The notes below the pieces were generated by a model. That model did no database searches and was not told where the DNA came from. It saw only the letters and a list, made by a program, of their open reading frames with translations. The position numbers and the translations under genes were made by a program. Below, piece by piece: positions 7,898 to 16,038 of a stretch of DNA of 42,389 nucleotides. The stretch covers positions 1 to 42,389 of the forward strand of contig JASBVL010000013.1 of assembly GCA_029961075.1 (NCBI GenBank). The letters run 5' to 3'. Within the stretch, counting starts at the first letter, position 1. Every line of letters starts with the position of its first letter. Source of the DNA: Sphaerobacter sp. GTDB taxonomy: Bacteria; Chloroflexota; Chloroflexia; Thermomicrobiales; Thermomicrobiaceae.

Positions 7898-7903
7898 ATT
7901 GTA
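7898..7903 (-). promoter_or_regulatory. Possible extended -10 element for the two-component operon
   Basis: On the minus strand TGGTACAAT gives an extended -10 (TGn-TACAAT) about 30 bases before the kinase start. No good -35 lies 17-18 bases upstream. The deduced leader would be only about 23 nt and would carry the AGGAGG site. Confidence 0.35.
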
Positions 7904-7933
7904 CCAACGATGGTGCGCCTGCCACCCTCGTCG

Positions 7934-7962
7934 TTGACGGGCGTTTCCCCCGCTGCTACCAT
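7934..7962 (+). promoter_or_regulatory. Probable sigma70-type promoter toward the Rieske gene
   Basis: TTGACG (7934-7939), a 17-bp spacer and TACCAT (7957-7962) face the Rieske oxygenase gene, which starts 173 bp further on. It lies back to back with the -10 element proposed for the kinase, so both divergent units may share regulation. Confidence 0.45.
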
Positions 7963-8134
7963 GCAGACCATTCGAGCGGAACAGGGGGCGCGCTGCCGGA
8001 TCGCGCGCGCATGGACCGTCGCCAGCGGTGACTGAGGGCGCGACTGTGCCCCGGCGGGCGGCCGAACCGCCCGGCCCCGGCATGCCGTGTCGGCCCGGTC
8101 GCCGTCCCGGCGCGGCCGGGAGAGGAGCAGCGGC

Positions 8135-9256
8135 ATGGTGACCGAGACGTCCGCCGCTACCCCCTTTGCGACCACGCTGCCCGGACGGTACTACTACGAC
8201 CCGGCGCTGTACCAGCGCGAGCAGGAACGGATCTTCGGCCGCATGTGGGTCTGCGTCGGCCGCGCCGATGCCATCCCGCGGCCGGGGGATTACCTCACGG
8301 TCGACCTAGCCGGCGAGAGCGTGATCGTGGTGCGCGGGCACGACGGGGCGATCAACGCCTTCCTCAACGTCTGCCGCCACCGCGGGGCGCGCCTCTGCAC
8401 CGAGCGGTGCGGGCACGTCACCGGCGCGATCCAGTGCCGCTACCACGCCTGGAGCTATGGGCTCGACGGCCGCCTGCTCGGCGCGCCGAACATCCGCGAC
8501 ATGGACGGCTTCGACCGGGCCGCCTATGGGCTGATCCCGGTGGCGTGCGCCCTGTGGGGCGGGTTGGTCTGGCTCAACCTCGCCGACGACCCGGCGCCGC
8601 TGGCGGCGCAGATCGACGCGGCCATCCTGCAGCGCTTCGGCGAGCTGGAGACGGTCGAGCGGTATCGCCTCGACGAATTGGCGGTCGGCCACACGATCGT
8701 CTATGACCTGGCCTGCAACTGGAAGCTCGTCGTCGAGAACTTCATGGAGTGCTACCACTGCGCGATCACCCATCCGGAGCTGAGCCACTTCGTGCCCAGC
8801 TTCAAGGCGGGGCTCGCCTACCAGCAGGGCGTCGGGGCCCGCTTCAGCGACGGCGTGGACTCGCTGACGGTCAGCGGGAAGACGAATCGCCCGCCGCTGC
8901 CGGGGCTGCTGCCCCAGGACCTCCGCACCTACTACGGCTTCGTGCTCCTCCCCAACGTCTTCGTCAACCTGATCCCGGACCACGTCGTCATCCACACCCT
9001 CTGGCCGGAGGGGCCGACGCGCACGCGCATCGTCTGCGACTGGCTCTTCGACCCGGCGGCGATGGCGCAGCCCGACTTCGACCCGATGGACGCGGTCGCG
9101 TTCTTCGACCTGGTCAACCGGCAGGACTGGGAGGTCTGCGAGCTCTGCCAGCAGAACATGGCCTCGCGTGCCTACCAGGACGGCGGGCTCTACGTGCCGC
9201 TCGAAGCGCACATCCGCGCCTTCAACGACTTCGTGCTCGCGCGGCTGGAGGAGTGA
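8135..9256 (+). CDS. Rieske non-haem iron oxygenase, alpha subunit (GbcA/choline monooxygenase-like)
   Basis: 373 aa; ATG 8135 follows GGAGAGGAG. The Rieske [2Fe-2S] ligands are C80-x-H82 and C101-x2-H104 (CRYHAWSYGLDG). The catalytic domain has NWKLVVENFMECYHCAITH with iron ligands H208 and H213, and D331 in NRQDWEVCE is the probable carboxylate ligand. The N-terminal TLPGRYYYDPALYQREQERIF and the overall shape are like enzymes that demethylate quaternary ammonium compounds (glycine betaine, stachydrine, carnitine, choline). That substrate class is inferred. It requires an electron-transfer reductase; none is encoded nearby. A DAO-family flavoprotein follows after 368 bp, which fits oxidation of an N-methyl product. 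Confidence 0.9.
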   Translation: MVTETSAATPFATTLPGRYYYDPALYQREQERIFGRMWVCVGRADAIPRPGDYLTVDLAGESVIVVRGHDGAINAFLNVCRHRGARLCTERCGHVTGAIQCRYHAWSYGLDGRLLGAPNIRDMDGFDRAAYGLIPVACALWGGLVWLNLADDPAPLAAQIDAAILQRFGELETVERYRLDELAVGHTIVYDLACNWKLVVENFMECYHCAITHPELSHFVPSFKAGLAYQQGVGARFSDGVDSLTVSGKTNRPPLPGLLPQDLRTYYGFVLLPNVFVNLIPDHVVIHTLWPEGPTRTRIVCDWLFDPAAMAQPDFDPMDAVAFFDLVNRQDWEVCELCQQNMASRAYQDGGLYVPLEAHIRAFNDFVLARLEE

Positions 9257-9624
9257 GACGTCGGACGTCATGCGTCAACCGTCATGCGTAGTGCGTACGG
9301 CGTATTGCGTGTTCCGTGGTGCGTGATGCGTAGGTGCGATGCGCGTCACCCTGAGCGGAGGGCCGCCGATAGGCGGGCACGTTCCGGTCATTCTGAGTGC
9401 TCTGGCCACGGTGATCCGTGCGGTGGGCCGTTCTGGCCGGGGCGGGGACAAGCCCCGCCCCGGCCAGAGGTGTGTCATCCATCGCGCCACTCAGGCTGAC
9501 CGACGGCGCGCGACGCGACACCGGCGCCGGGCAGGCGCATGGGAGCATCGCCTCGCCGAGGGCGGCGGGGCCTGGGTGAGCGGACCGCGGATGCGGGGAG
9601 CGAGGAGTGCAGAGGGAGGTGCCG
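9257..9624. other. Intergenic stretch with degenerate tgcgt repeats and a hairpin
   Basis: No believable gene. From 9265 to about 9345 the DNA is a run of imprecise 'tgcgt' units (catgcgt, tagtgcgta, tattgcgtgttccgtgg, tgcgtgatgcgta), a pattern also found at 19415-19450 and, from general knowledge, common between genes in Chloroflexota. A perfect hairpin follows at 9433-9467. Whether the Rieske and DAO genes share a transcript across this gap is uncertain. Confidence 0.55.
9433..9467. terminator. Perfect 15-bp stem, 5-base loop hairpin
   Basis: ctggccggggcgggg (9433-9447), loop acaag, then the exact complement (9453-9467). The acaag loop and the ggcgggg/ccccgcc arms recur at 40862-40883. It may end the Rieske transcript, but has no T-tract. 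Confidence 0.5.
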
Positions 9625-10797
9625 ATGGCAGCGACCTACGAGCTGGTGATCGTCGGGGCGGGGAACCTTGGCCTGTGGACCGCGTACCACCTCGCCCGGC
9701 GCGGCTTCGGCCGCGTCGCGATCTGCGAGCGCCACTGGGCCGGCTTCGGGGCGACCAGTCGCTCGGCGGGGATGATCCGGGCGCAGGGCGGGTCCGAGAC
9801 GGCGGTGAAGCTCGGCCGCTGGTCGCTCGAGCTGTACCAGCGGCTCGGCGCTGAGCTGGGCCTGGGGAGCGGCTTCTTCGAAACCGGCTACTACATCCTC
9901 GCCGCGACCGAGGCGGAGGAGCGGGCCTTCCGCGACCTGCTCGATCTGCGCCGCCGCTGCGGCGTCGAGAACGAGTGGGTCGACCCGGCGGAGGGCAAGC
10001 GGCGCTTCTCCATGGTCGACTGGGACCGCTTCCGCGGCGCGGTCTACACCCCACACGATGGCTACGTGCACCCGCCGATCGTGGCCCGCAACATCACCTA
10101 CGCCGTCCTGCGCGAGGAGTCGATCGACCTGCTGGAGGACTGCCTCGTCGGGCAGATCGAGCCGGCCGGGAGCGGCTACCGGGTGCACACGACCCGCGGC
10201 GTGCTCGAGACGGGCCGCGTGCTGAATGCCGGCGGGCCGCGCGGCGCGCGCGCCGTCGCCGCCATGCTCGACATCGAGGTCCCCGTGTCGGCGGCGCGGC
10301 ACCAGATCATCACCTTCCCCCAGGTGGGCCAGCAGCCGGCGGGGCGCTTCCCGCTCTCCTTCGCCCTGGCCGAGGGCATCTACGTGCGACCGGAGGAGCA
10401 GGGGGCGCTGCTCGGCATGAGCAACCCCGAGGAGCGGGCCGACCCGAGCGAGCGCTACCAGCTCAGCTACGACTGGGCGTACCACGAGCGGATGCGGCCC
10501 GTCTGGGAGGCCATCTGGCCGCCGCTGGCGGGGCAGCCGATCTCGCGGGCCTGGGCCGCCTCGATCGACTACACGCCCGACCACCTGCCGATCATCGACG
10601 AGCCGCGCGAGGGCTTCTTCGTGCTGGCGGCCGGCGGCCACGGCATGATGTGGGGCCCGGGGCTGGGCCTGAAGATGGCGGAGTTGATCGACGAGGGGAC
10701 GGTGACCGACCTGCCCGCCGAGGAGATCCGCCTGGCGCGCTTCCGCGGCGAGCGCAAGTCCCGCGACGCGATCGCGCTGCCGTTCCCGGAGGAGTAG
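9625..10797 (+). CDS. FAD-dependent oxidoreductase, DAO family (sarcosine/dimethylglycine oxidase-like)
   Basis: 390 aa. ATG 9625 is chosen because AGAGGGAGGT ends four bases before it; a GTG at 9607 is in frame but poorly placed. The N-terminus VIVGAGNLGLWTAYHLARRG is the GxGxxG dinucleotide-binding fold, followed by ICERHWAGFGATSRSAGMI, the DAO-type FAD contact. The C-terminal block ASIDYTPDHLPIIDEP and AAGGHGMMWGPGLG close the FAD site. Such enzymes oxidise a secondary or tertiary amine (sarcosine, dimethylglycine, proline-like) to an imine using FAD. Its position after a Rieske demethylase-like oxygenase suggests that it takes the next N-methyl step. It is one of four DAO proteins in the window. 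Confidence 0.88.
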   Translation: MAATYELVIVGAGNLGLWTAYHLARRGFGRVAICERHWAGFGATSRSAGMIRAQGGSETAVKLGRWSLELYQRLGAELGLGSGFFETGYYILAATEAEERAFRDLLDLRRRCGVENEWVDPAEGKRRFSMVDWDRFRGAVYTPHDGYVHPPIVARNITYAVLREESIDLLEDCLVGQIEPAGSGYRVHTTRGVLETGRVLNAGGPRGARAVAAMLDIEVPVSAARHQIITFPQVGQQPAGRFPLSFALAEGIYVRPEEQGALLGMSNPEERADPSERYQLSYDWAYHERMRPVWEAIWPPLAGQPISRAWAASIDYTPDHLPIIDEPREGFFVLAAGGHGMMWGPGLGLKMAELIDEGTVTDLPAEEIRLARFRGERKSRDAIALPFPEE

Positions 10798-10958
10798 GGC
10801 GCCGGCACTCACCCCCGCTCCCAACTTTGGGAGAGGGGGAAGTACGGCAGGAAACGGCTCCCCTCTCCCAGAATTGGGAGAGGGGCTGGGGGAGAGGGCG
10901 GTCTCCCCCCTCTCCCAAGAGCCTGCCCTGAGCGCAGCGAAGGGTGGGAAGAGGGGGG
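10798..10958. repeat. Convergent spacer with ctctccca hairpin repeats
   Basis: Three related units lie here: ctcccaacttt-gggag (10818-10833), an 11-bp stem cccctctccca / tgggagagggg with a gaat loop (10860-10885), and a third partly matching unit at about 10903-10960. The same module ends the window (42359-42384). Located between the convergent stops of the DAO gene and the helicase gene, it probably ends transcription from both sides. Confidence 0.65.
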
Positions 10959-13900
10959 TTAGGGGGTGAGGGCGGTTTCCCCACGCCCGTTCCCCCAGAC
11001 CTCGACGCGGTGGCCGTGGCGCTCTCCGGCCCAGAGGAGCTGGGTGCAGGTCCGCCGCAGCAGGTGCTTCCAGAGCAGCGCGTTGGCGAAGATCGTCTCG
11101 TCCGCGCTGAAGAGGTCGAAGACCGCGCGGGAGGCGACCAGGATGACCTTCTGCCGGGCCCGGCTGAGGGCCACGGTCAGCCGGCGCGGGTCGAGCAGGA
11201 ACTCCCCGGCCGTCAGCAGATAGTCGCGGTCGCTCTCCGTGGCACTGACGACGATGGCGATCCGCTCGTCGCCCTGGAAGCGCTCGACCGTGTCGATGGC
11301 GGAGCGGGCGACCGCCCCGGTGGCGGGGTCGATCAGCGTCAGCGCCGGGAGCGCCTCCTGCAGGGCGGCGCGCTGGGCGCGGTGCGGCACGACGACGCCC
11401 ACGCCGTGCTCCGGCCCCAGGGCATAGCCGGCCGGGTCCGTCAGCGCCTGGAGGATGGGCGTGATGAGCGCCTGCTCGAACGGGTTGCGCACCTGGCTGC
11501 CCGCCTCGTCGTGGACGACCACCACGATGGGATGCTCGGGAGCGAGCACGCTGGCCACGAACGGGTCCGGGTGCGGACGCCGCTCCAGCACGTCCCGGCG
11601 GCGCGAGAAGTAGGGGATGCCGTCCTGCTGGTAGACCTCGCGGCGCAGGAACTCGGCCATCGCGGCGTGGAGGCGGAAGCTCTCGCTGAACTTGATCATC
11701 GGTGGGGCGAGCTGGCGCAGGGCCAGGAAGAGCGACTGGTAGGTGCGGAACTCCTGGAAGGTCCGCCGCGGCTCGGTGTCCCAGGCGTGGTGGACGATGG
11801 GGGGCATCTGCCGGTGGTCGCCGACGACGATGAGCTGGCCGTCCGCCGCCAGCGGGAGCGCCGCCATGGCCGCCTCGGGCAGGCTCATCTGCGATGCCTC
11901 GTCGAGCACCAGGCAGGCGACGAGCTCGTGGCCGAACAGTCCGTGCCTCTCCCAGCGCGCCTTCACCAGCTTATACACCCCGGCGGGCACGGTGGCCGCC
12001 ACGCACCAGCGCTCGCCAGCGATGCGCTCCCAGGACGCCTTCGACCGGTCGTCGAGCGGCGTCGTCCCGTCGATCTCACCCCGCAGCCCGACGGTGAAGA
12101 GCGGCACGTCGAGCAGGCGGGGGTCGAAGTGGCGCCGGAAGATGTCGGGGTGCCGGCCGGCCAGCAGCCGCAGGATTCGCTGCGCCTCGACCATCTTCTG
12201 CATGGCGACACGGGTGGCCGCGTGGGTCTTGCAGCAGACGAGCACCCGGAAGTCGCGGTCGGCGGCCAGCGCACCCTGGAGCCGGGCGAGGATCGCGAAC
12301 CCGGTGGTGTAGCTCTTGCCGGTGCCGGGCGGTCCCTGGACGAGGAGGACCGGGTCGGCGCCGTGGTCGCCGATGTAGGCTCGCTTGCTCTCCTCGAAGC
12401 CGTGCAGCGCGCCGGCCGCGTGGAGCGCGTCGAGCCCGGCGAGGAACCGCTGCTGGCCCGCGGCCGCCTCCGCCGGCCAGGCGACGGTCGCGCCAGCGAG
12501 GTCGAGCAGCCGCGCGTGGAGCGCGTTCGGCTGACCGGCCGCCAACCCCTGGGCGACCGTGAGCGCGTAGTAGCCGAGCCAGTTGTTCGGGTCGGGGTCG
12601 AGCGTGTAGACCGCGCCGTCCTCGAGCGGCTGCGCCAGGAACGAGGGGAAGACGAAGCCGCGCGACCACGTGCCCCCGCGCGAGCCGACAAGCTGCACCT
12701 CGACGAAGCCGCCCACCGCGCGGCCGGCCGCATCGCGCTCGACCGTGATCCGGCGGATCCGGCCGCGCTGCTGATAGAGCATCTGCTTCGGCGTCGGCGT
12801 GAAGGGCTGGCGCTCGGCCTCCGGCAGCCGGGAGTCGACCGTCCAGCGCGGGCAGACGAGCACCTGATCGTCCGGCTTGAGGGTGGAGAGCGCCAGCACC
12901 TCGTCCAGGTCACCCTCGATGGCGTCGGTCTCCAGGCGGAGCCGCACGGTCAGGTCGTCGACCAGCTCCTCCCACGCGCACGCGGCGCGCTGCTCGCGGG
13001 TCAGCCTGACCTGCGTGGCCTCGGGGTGCTGCGCCAGGTACGCCCGCTCGTACTCCTCGCGCAGGCGTCGCCGGCGCTCGGCCGCGCGCAGCGCGGCGCG
13101 GACCTCCGGTGGCTGGTCCGCCGCGGCGTAGCGCACCACGAGCGTCTCCCCGGCCAGGGCCCGGCGCTCGGGCGGCGCCAGCCGCGCGGCCTTCCAGGCT
13201 GCCAGCTCGACGTGTCGCTCGATGATGACGAACTCCTCCATCGCCTGGCCCAGGGTCAGGGCCTTCTCCTGGAAGGTGGCCAGGTCGGGCAGGTGGAACG
13301 GGGTCTTGGTCGTCTGCTGGTTGCCGGGGAAGTCGGCGGCGATGTGCTCCAGCGCCTCCAGCCGGCGGGCCTGGAAGCCGAGCAGCAGCTCCCGCGTCGC
13401 CCCACGGTAGGGCGCGTAGTCGTCGCGGCCGTCGCCCGGCGGGTCCGGCAGCTCGCCCCAGGCGGCGTAGGCGTACTCCAGCGGGATGTGGCTGCCGAAC
13501 CGGGCGCGGCGGAAGTACCAGCGGCTGCGCGCCTCGGGGTCGGCGTCCTCCCGGTCGAGCTTGCCCCAGACGTCGAAGATCCGGGCCCGGAAGATCTCGC
13601 GGTACGGCGAGGGCGTGTTCCAATCGAACCGCAGATAGGCGGCGACCGCGTGGAGCGACTGACACACCATCGGGTAGTTCTTCAGCTCGCGGATCTCCTG
13701 ATCGAGGAAGGTGACCAGGGGTGAGTCGAACGCCGCGAGCTGCGTCACGAAGTCGTAGAGGGGCGTCGCCCCGAGGATGGTCTCGAAGTGGCGCGCCAGC
13801 CCGTCCAGGAGCAGCCGCTGCTCGTGCCGGTCGTAGAAGATCAGGTGGATCGGCGCCCGCCGCCCGCCCGACTCGTCCGGCGCGGCGAGCTCGACGATGG

Positions 13901-15323
13901 CGCGCACCGTGTCGCGGATCCAGTCGAGGAACAGCCGCTCCTCCCGCTCCGGCGAGTCCGGCGGGCCGTCGGTGAGGTGAACGATGTTCTTCCGCCGCAC
14001 GGGGACGCCGCCCTCATGCGCGACGACCCGCGCACCGAGCAGGTAGATCCGGTCGTGCAGGTAGTCGTGCTGCGCGTCGATGTAGACGCACACCAGGTTC
14101 GGGTTGTGCGCCGCGTCCCGGTAGGGCAGGGAGCCGTAGCCCTTGCTCGGGATCGTGCCGCGCGCCGTGATCGGCTCGCCCTTCCAGGCGCGGTAGCGGC
14201 GGGCGCGATGGATCAGCTCGTCCAGCCGCGGGCCGACCGGCCAGGTGGTGGCGAGCTGGCGGATCCGCGCCTCCTGCCCCGGGGCCGGGACGAGGTCGCC
14301 GTTGCCGTCCTCCCCAGGCAGATCTTTGAGCAGCGCCAGCTCGCGCACGCGGGTGATGCCGGCCCGGCGCAGCGCGCTCTTGTCGAACGGCGTGAGATGC
14401 GGCAGGAGCGACAGGTCGTCCTGCTCGGCACTCCACTTCATGCAGAACTCGTTGTAGAGGCAGCCGTCGCAGCGGTAGGTCAGGTGGAACGGGATCTCGG
14501 CGAAGTCGGCCTCGGCCACCCGCCGGGCCAGCGAGTCCGGCCCGGTCACCAGGTCGTGCACCGCGTCGCGGAAGCTCTCGGGGTCGGCGACGATGTCGAG
14601 GAGGGCGTCGTCGAGCCCGAAGTAGGTCCGCGCCGCCTCCCGCTGGCGGGCCAGCTCGGCGGCCTCCTCGGCCCGCAGCTCCCGGCCGGCGTGGGGCGAG
14701 CCGCGGTAGAGGACGGCGAGCGCGGGCGGCGCGCAGTCGATGCCCGCCTCCGCCAAGATCGTCGCCAGCATCTCGCCGTAGCAGGCGACCTGCAGGCGAT
14801 GCTCCAGCCGCGCGGCGGTGGAGCTCTTGATGTCGGCCACGAGTGCCGCAAGACGGCCATCCGGCCCACGCGTCAGGCGCAGGATGTCGGCGTCGCCGCG
14901 CAGGTGCCAGTCGCCGATGGTCGCGGCCAGTCGCGGCTGGAGCAGCACCGCCGTCTCGCCGCGGCCCAGGTCGCGCACCAGGGCGAGCACGGCGTCATTG
15001 TCCGGGTCGCGGTCGCCGGGCGCGTCGGGCGTGGCGAAGGAGACGACCCTGGCGCCGGTGGCCCGGATGGCCGCTTCCACCCGCGCTTCGAACACGCGGC
15101 CCGAGCGGGTCAGCAGGGGCGGGAGCGACTGGGGCACCACGTCGTACGCGCGCAGGAAGCGGGAGCCGGCGACGCGCTCGTGCAGGCGCAGCCGGAGGTA
15201 GCGCTGGCACTGGTCGAGCCGGATGAACTGGGCGAGATCGGTGGGCGCGATCAGCCGCCGGCCGTCCGGGCCGGGCGGCGCGGGCGGCGCCGGTGCCACC
15301 CGCGATGGCTGCGCTGCTGGCAC
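10959..15323 (-). CDS. DNA2-like fusion: RecB-family (TM0106-type) nuclease, RNase H-like domain and SF1 helicase
   Basis: About 1454 aa. GTG 15323 follows AAGGGGGA; ATG 15356 is in frame but has no clear ribosome site. The N-terminal nuclease (about 25-300) has the RecB motifs GDADIL, ADIKSS and QVACYGEM. Its cysteines C39 and C285-x2-C288-x5-C294 match the one-plus-three pattern that holds a 4Fe-4S cluster in AddB, Cas4 and Dna2. The middle (about 380-590) resembles the DnaQ/RNase H_2 domain of TM0106-type proteins, but the expected DxE appears as IDAQ. The C-terminal SF1 helicase has Walker A GPPGTGKS (K1003), LVLDEAS (D1141), GDHRQMPP, SESFRLH, ERFQGDE and VALSRAR. It probably unwinds and cuts DNA in repair, or could be a single-gene defence protein. 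No partner genes are adjacent. Confidence 0.88.
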   Translation of the reverse strand: MPAAQPSRVAPAPPAPPGPDGRRLIAPTDLAQFIRLDQCQRYLRLRLHERVAGSRFLRAYDVVPQSLPPLLTRSGRVFEARVEAAIRATGARVVSFATPDAPGDRDPDNDAVLALVRDLGRGETAVLLQPRLAATIGDWHLRGDADILRLTRGPDGRLAALVADIKSSTAARLEHRLQVACYGEMLATILAEAGIDCAPPALAVLYRGSPHAGRELRAEEAAELARQREAARTYFGLDDALLDIVADPESFRDAVHDLVTGPDSLARRVAEADFAEIPFHLTYRCDGCLYNEFCMKWSAEQDDLSLLPHLTPFDKSALRRAGITRVRELALLKDLPGEDGNGDLVPAPGQEARIRQLATTWPVGPRLDELIHRARRYRAWKGEPITARGTIPSKGYGSLPYRDAAHNPNLVCVYIDAQHDYLHDRIYLLGARVVAHEGGVPVRRKNIVHLTDGPPDSPEREERLFLDWIRDTVRAIVELAAPDESGGRRAPIHLIFYDRHEQRLLLDGLARHFETILGATPLYDFVTQLAAFDSPLVTFLDQEIRELKNYPMVCQSLHAVAAYLRFDWNTPSPYREIFRARIFDVWGKLDREDADPEARSRWYFRRARFGSHIPLEYAYAAWGELPDPPGDGRDDYAPYRGATRELLLGFQARRLEALEHIAADFPGNQQTTKTPFHLPDLATFQEKALTLGQAMEEFVIIERHVELAAWKAARLAPPERRALAGETLVVRYAAADQPPEVRAALRAAERRRRLREEYERAYLAQHPEATQVRLTREQRAACAWEELVDDLTVRLRLETDAIEGDLDEVLALSTLKPDDQVLVCPRWTVDSRLPEAERQPFTPTPKQMLYQQRGRIRRITVERDAAGRAVGGFVEVQLVGSRGGTWSRGFVFPSFLAQPLEDGAVYTLDPDPNNWLGYYALTVAQGLAAGQPNALHARLLDLAGATVAWPAEAAAGQQRFLAGLDALHAAGALHGFEESKRAYIGDHGADPVLLVQGPPGTGKSYTTGFAILARLQGALAADRDFRVLVCCKTHAATRVAMQKMVEAQRILRLLAGRHPDIFRRHFDPRLLDVPLFTVGLRGEIDGTTPLDDRSKASWERIAGERWCVAATVPAGVYKLVKARWERHGLFGHELVACLVLDEASQMSLPEAAMAALPLAADGQLIVVGDHRQMPPIVHHAWDTEPRRTFQEFRTYQSLFLALRQLAPPMIKFSESFRLHAAMAEFLRREVYQQDGIPYFSRRRDVLERRPHPDPFVASVLAPEHPIVVVVHDEAGSQVRNPFEQALITPILQALTDPAGYALGPEHGVGVVVPHRAQRAALQEALPALTLIDPATGAVARSAIDTVERFQGDERIAIVVSATESDRDYLLTAGEFLLDPRRLTVALSRARQKVILVASRAVFDLFSADETIFANALLWKHLLRRTCTQLLWAGERHGHRVEVWGNGRGETALTP

Positions 15324-15816
15324 GCTGGCCGTCCCCCTTCTTGAATGCGACATCATGCACGGTGGTGCATGCGGGCCGGCATGCGGGTGTCCATGATGGT
15401 AGCAAGCGCCGCGATCGGGCGGTAGGGGGCGGGCCGGGTGCCCGCGTGCGCGTCGCGAAGCGCGGACCGCACCCGGCGCTCCACGCGACGGGGCGGATCA
15501 CCCCTCACCCCCCCACCCTTCTCCCACAGGGGGAGAGGGGAGAAGGTCGGGAGTGGGCTCCTGGCATGTGACGAATTCGTCTGGTGTTTGCGCCCGGGCT
15601 CGGGGGGCGACGCCCACGGACGGGGCCGGGGCGCGCGGCCCTGCGGCGCTCCGGCAAACGCCGCGCGCGTCAAACAGCCCCGTTAGTGGGCTTTCCGCTA
15701 CTAGCCCGGCGGCGTTAGCCCCGGGCCCCAGCCGGCCCCGGATCCCTCCACCGCGCACCGCGGCGCTCGCTGCCCGGCGTCGTCCCCCAGCCGGCTTGAG
15801 CCGGCTTTGGTTGTGA

Positions 15817-15839
15817 GCCCGGGGCTTTCAGCCCCGGGC
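15817..15839. repeat. 10-bp stem hairpin gcccggggct/agccccgggc
   Basis: Left arm 15817-15826, loop ttc, right arm 15830-15839, exactly complementary. A related ttagccccgggccccag block lies near 15715. The function is unknown. Confidence 0.55.
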
Positions 15840-15925
15840 CCCGATCGGGGTCGGATACCGGACTGGTTCGTCAACGTCCATGAGCCCCCAGGCCCCTGCC
15901 ACCCCGCGCGGGGCGGGAGGGCGAA

Positions 15926-15962
15926 CGGGAGCCGGCCGGGCTCCGTGCGAGGCCGGCGCTCC
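15926..15962 (-). repeat. Partial inverted copy of the intergenic repeat
   Basis: Read on the minus strand this is ggagcgccggcctcgcacgg followed by agcccggccggctcccg, nearly the same as the first 35 bases of the unit at 40726. Only the left block of the repeat is present. Confidence 0.65.
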
Positions 15963-16038
15963 CCGGCTGGACCCGGCTCCCGCCGACCGCGGCGACGGTG
16001 GTAGGATGCCTGTGCCAGCACCAGAGGAGGACCGCGCG

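Larger units (their letters stand above)
15324..16038. other. Gene-free 715-bp stretch with palindromes and an inverted repeat copy
   Basis: No frame here looks like a protein. Contents: a 10-bp stem hairpin (15817-15839), tandem-like 'agccccgggcc' blocks around 15715-15740 and 15817-15842, a polypyrimidine/purine segment at 15500-15545, and a reverse-oriented partial copy of the 112-bp repeat at 15926-15962. It lies between two divergent genes, so promoters should be here, but no convincing -35/-10 pair was found. Confidence 0.55.

Noticed and set aside
9265..9345. Possible CRISPR-like array of short repeats
   Set aside because: Units are 7-9 bases, imprecise, and without uniform spacers; no cas genes are in the window.
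10944..13724. Long open frame on the + strand, antisense to the nuclease-helicase gene
   Set aside because: Shadow of a GC-rich gene: its translation is rich in Arg/Gly/Leu/Gln without any motif, whereas the minus strand has complete helicase motifs.
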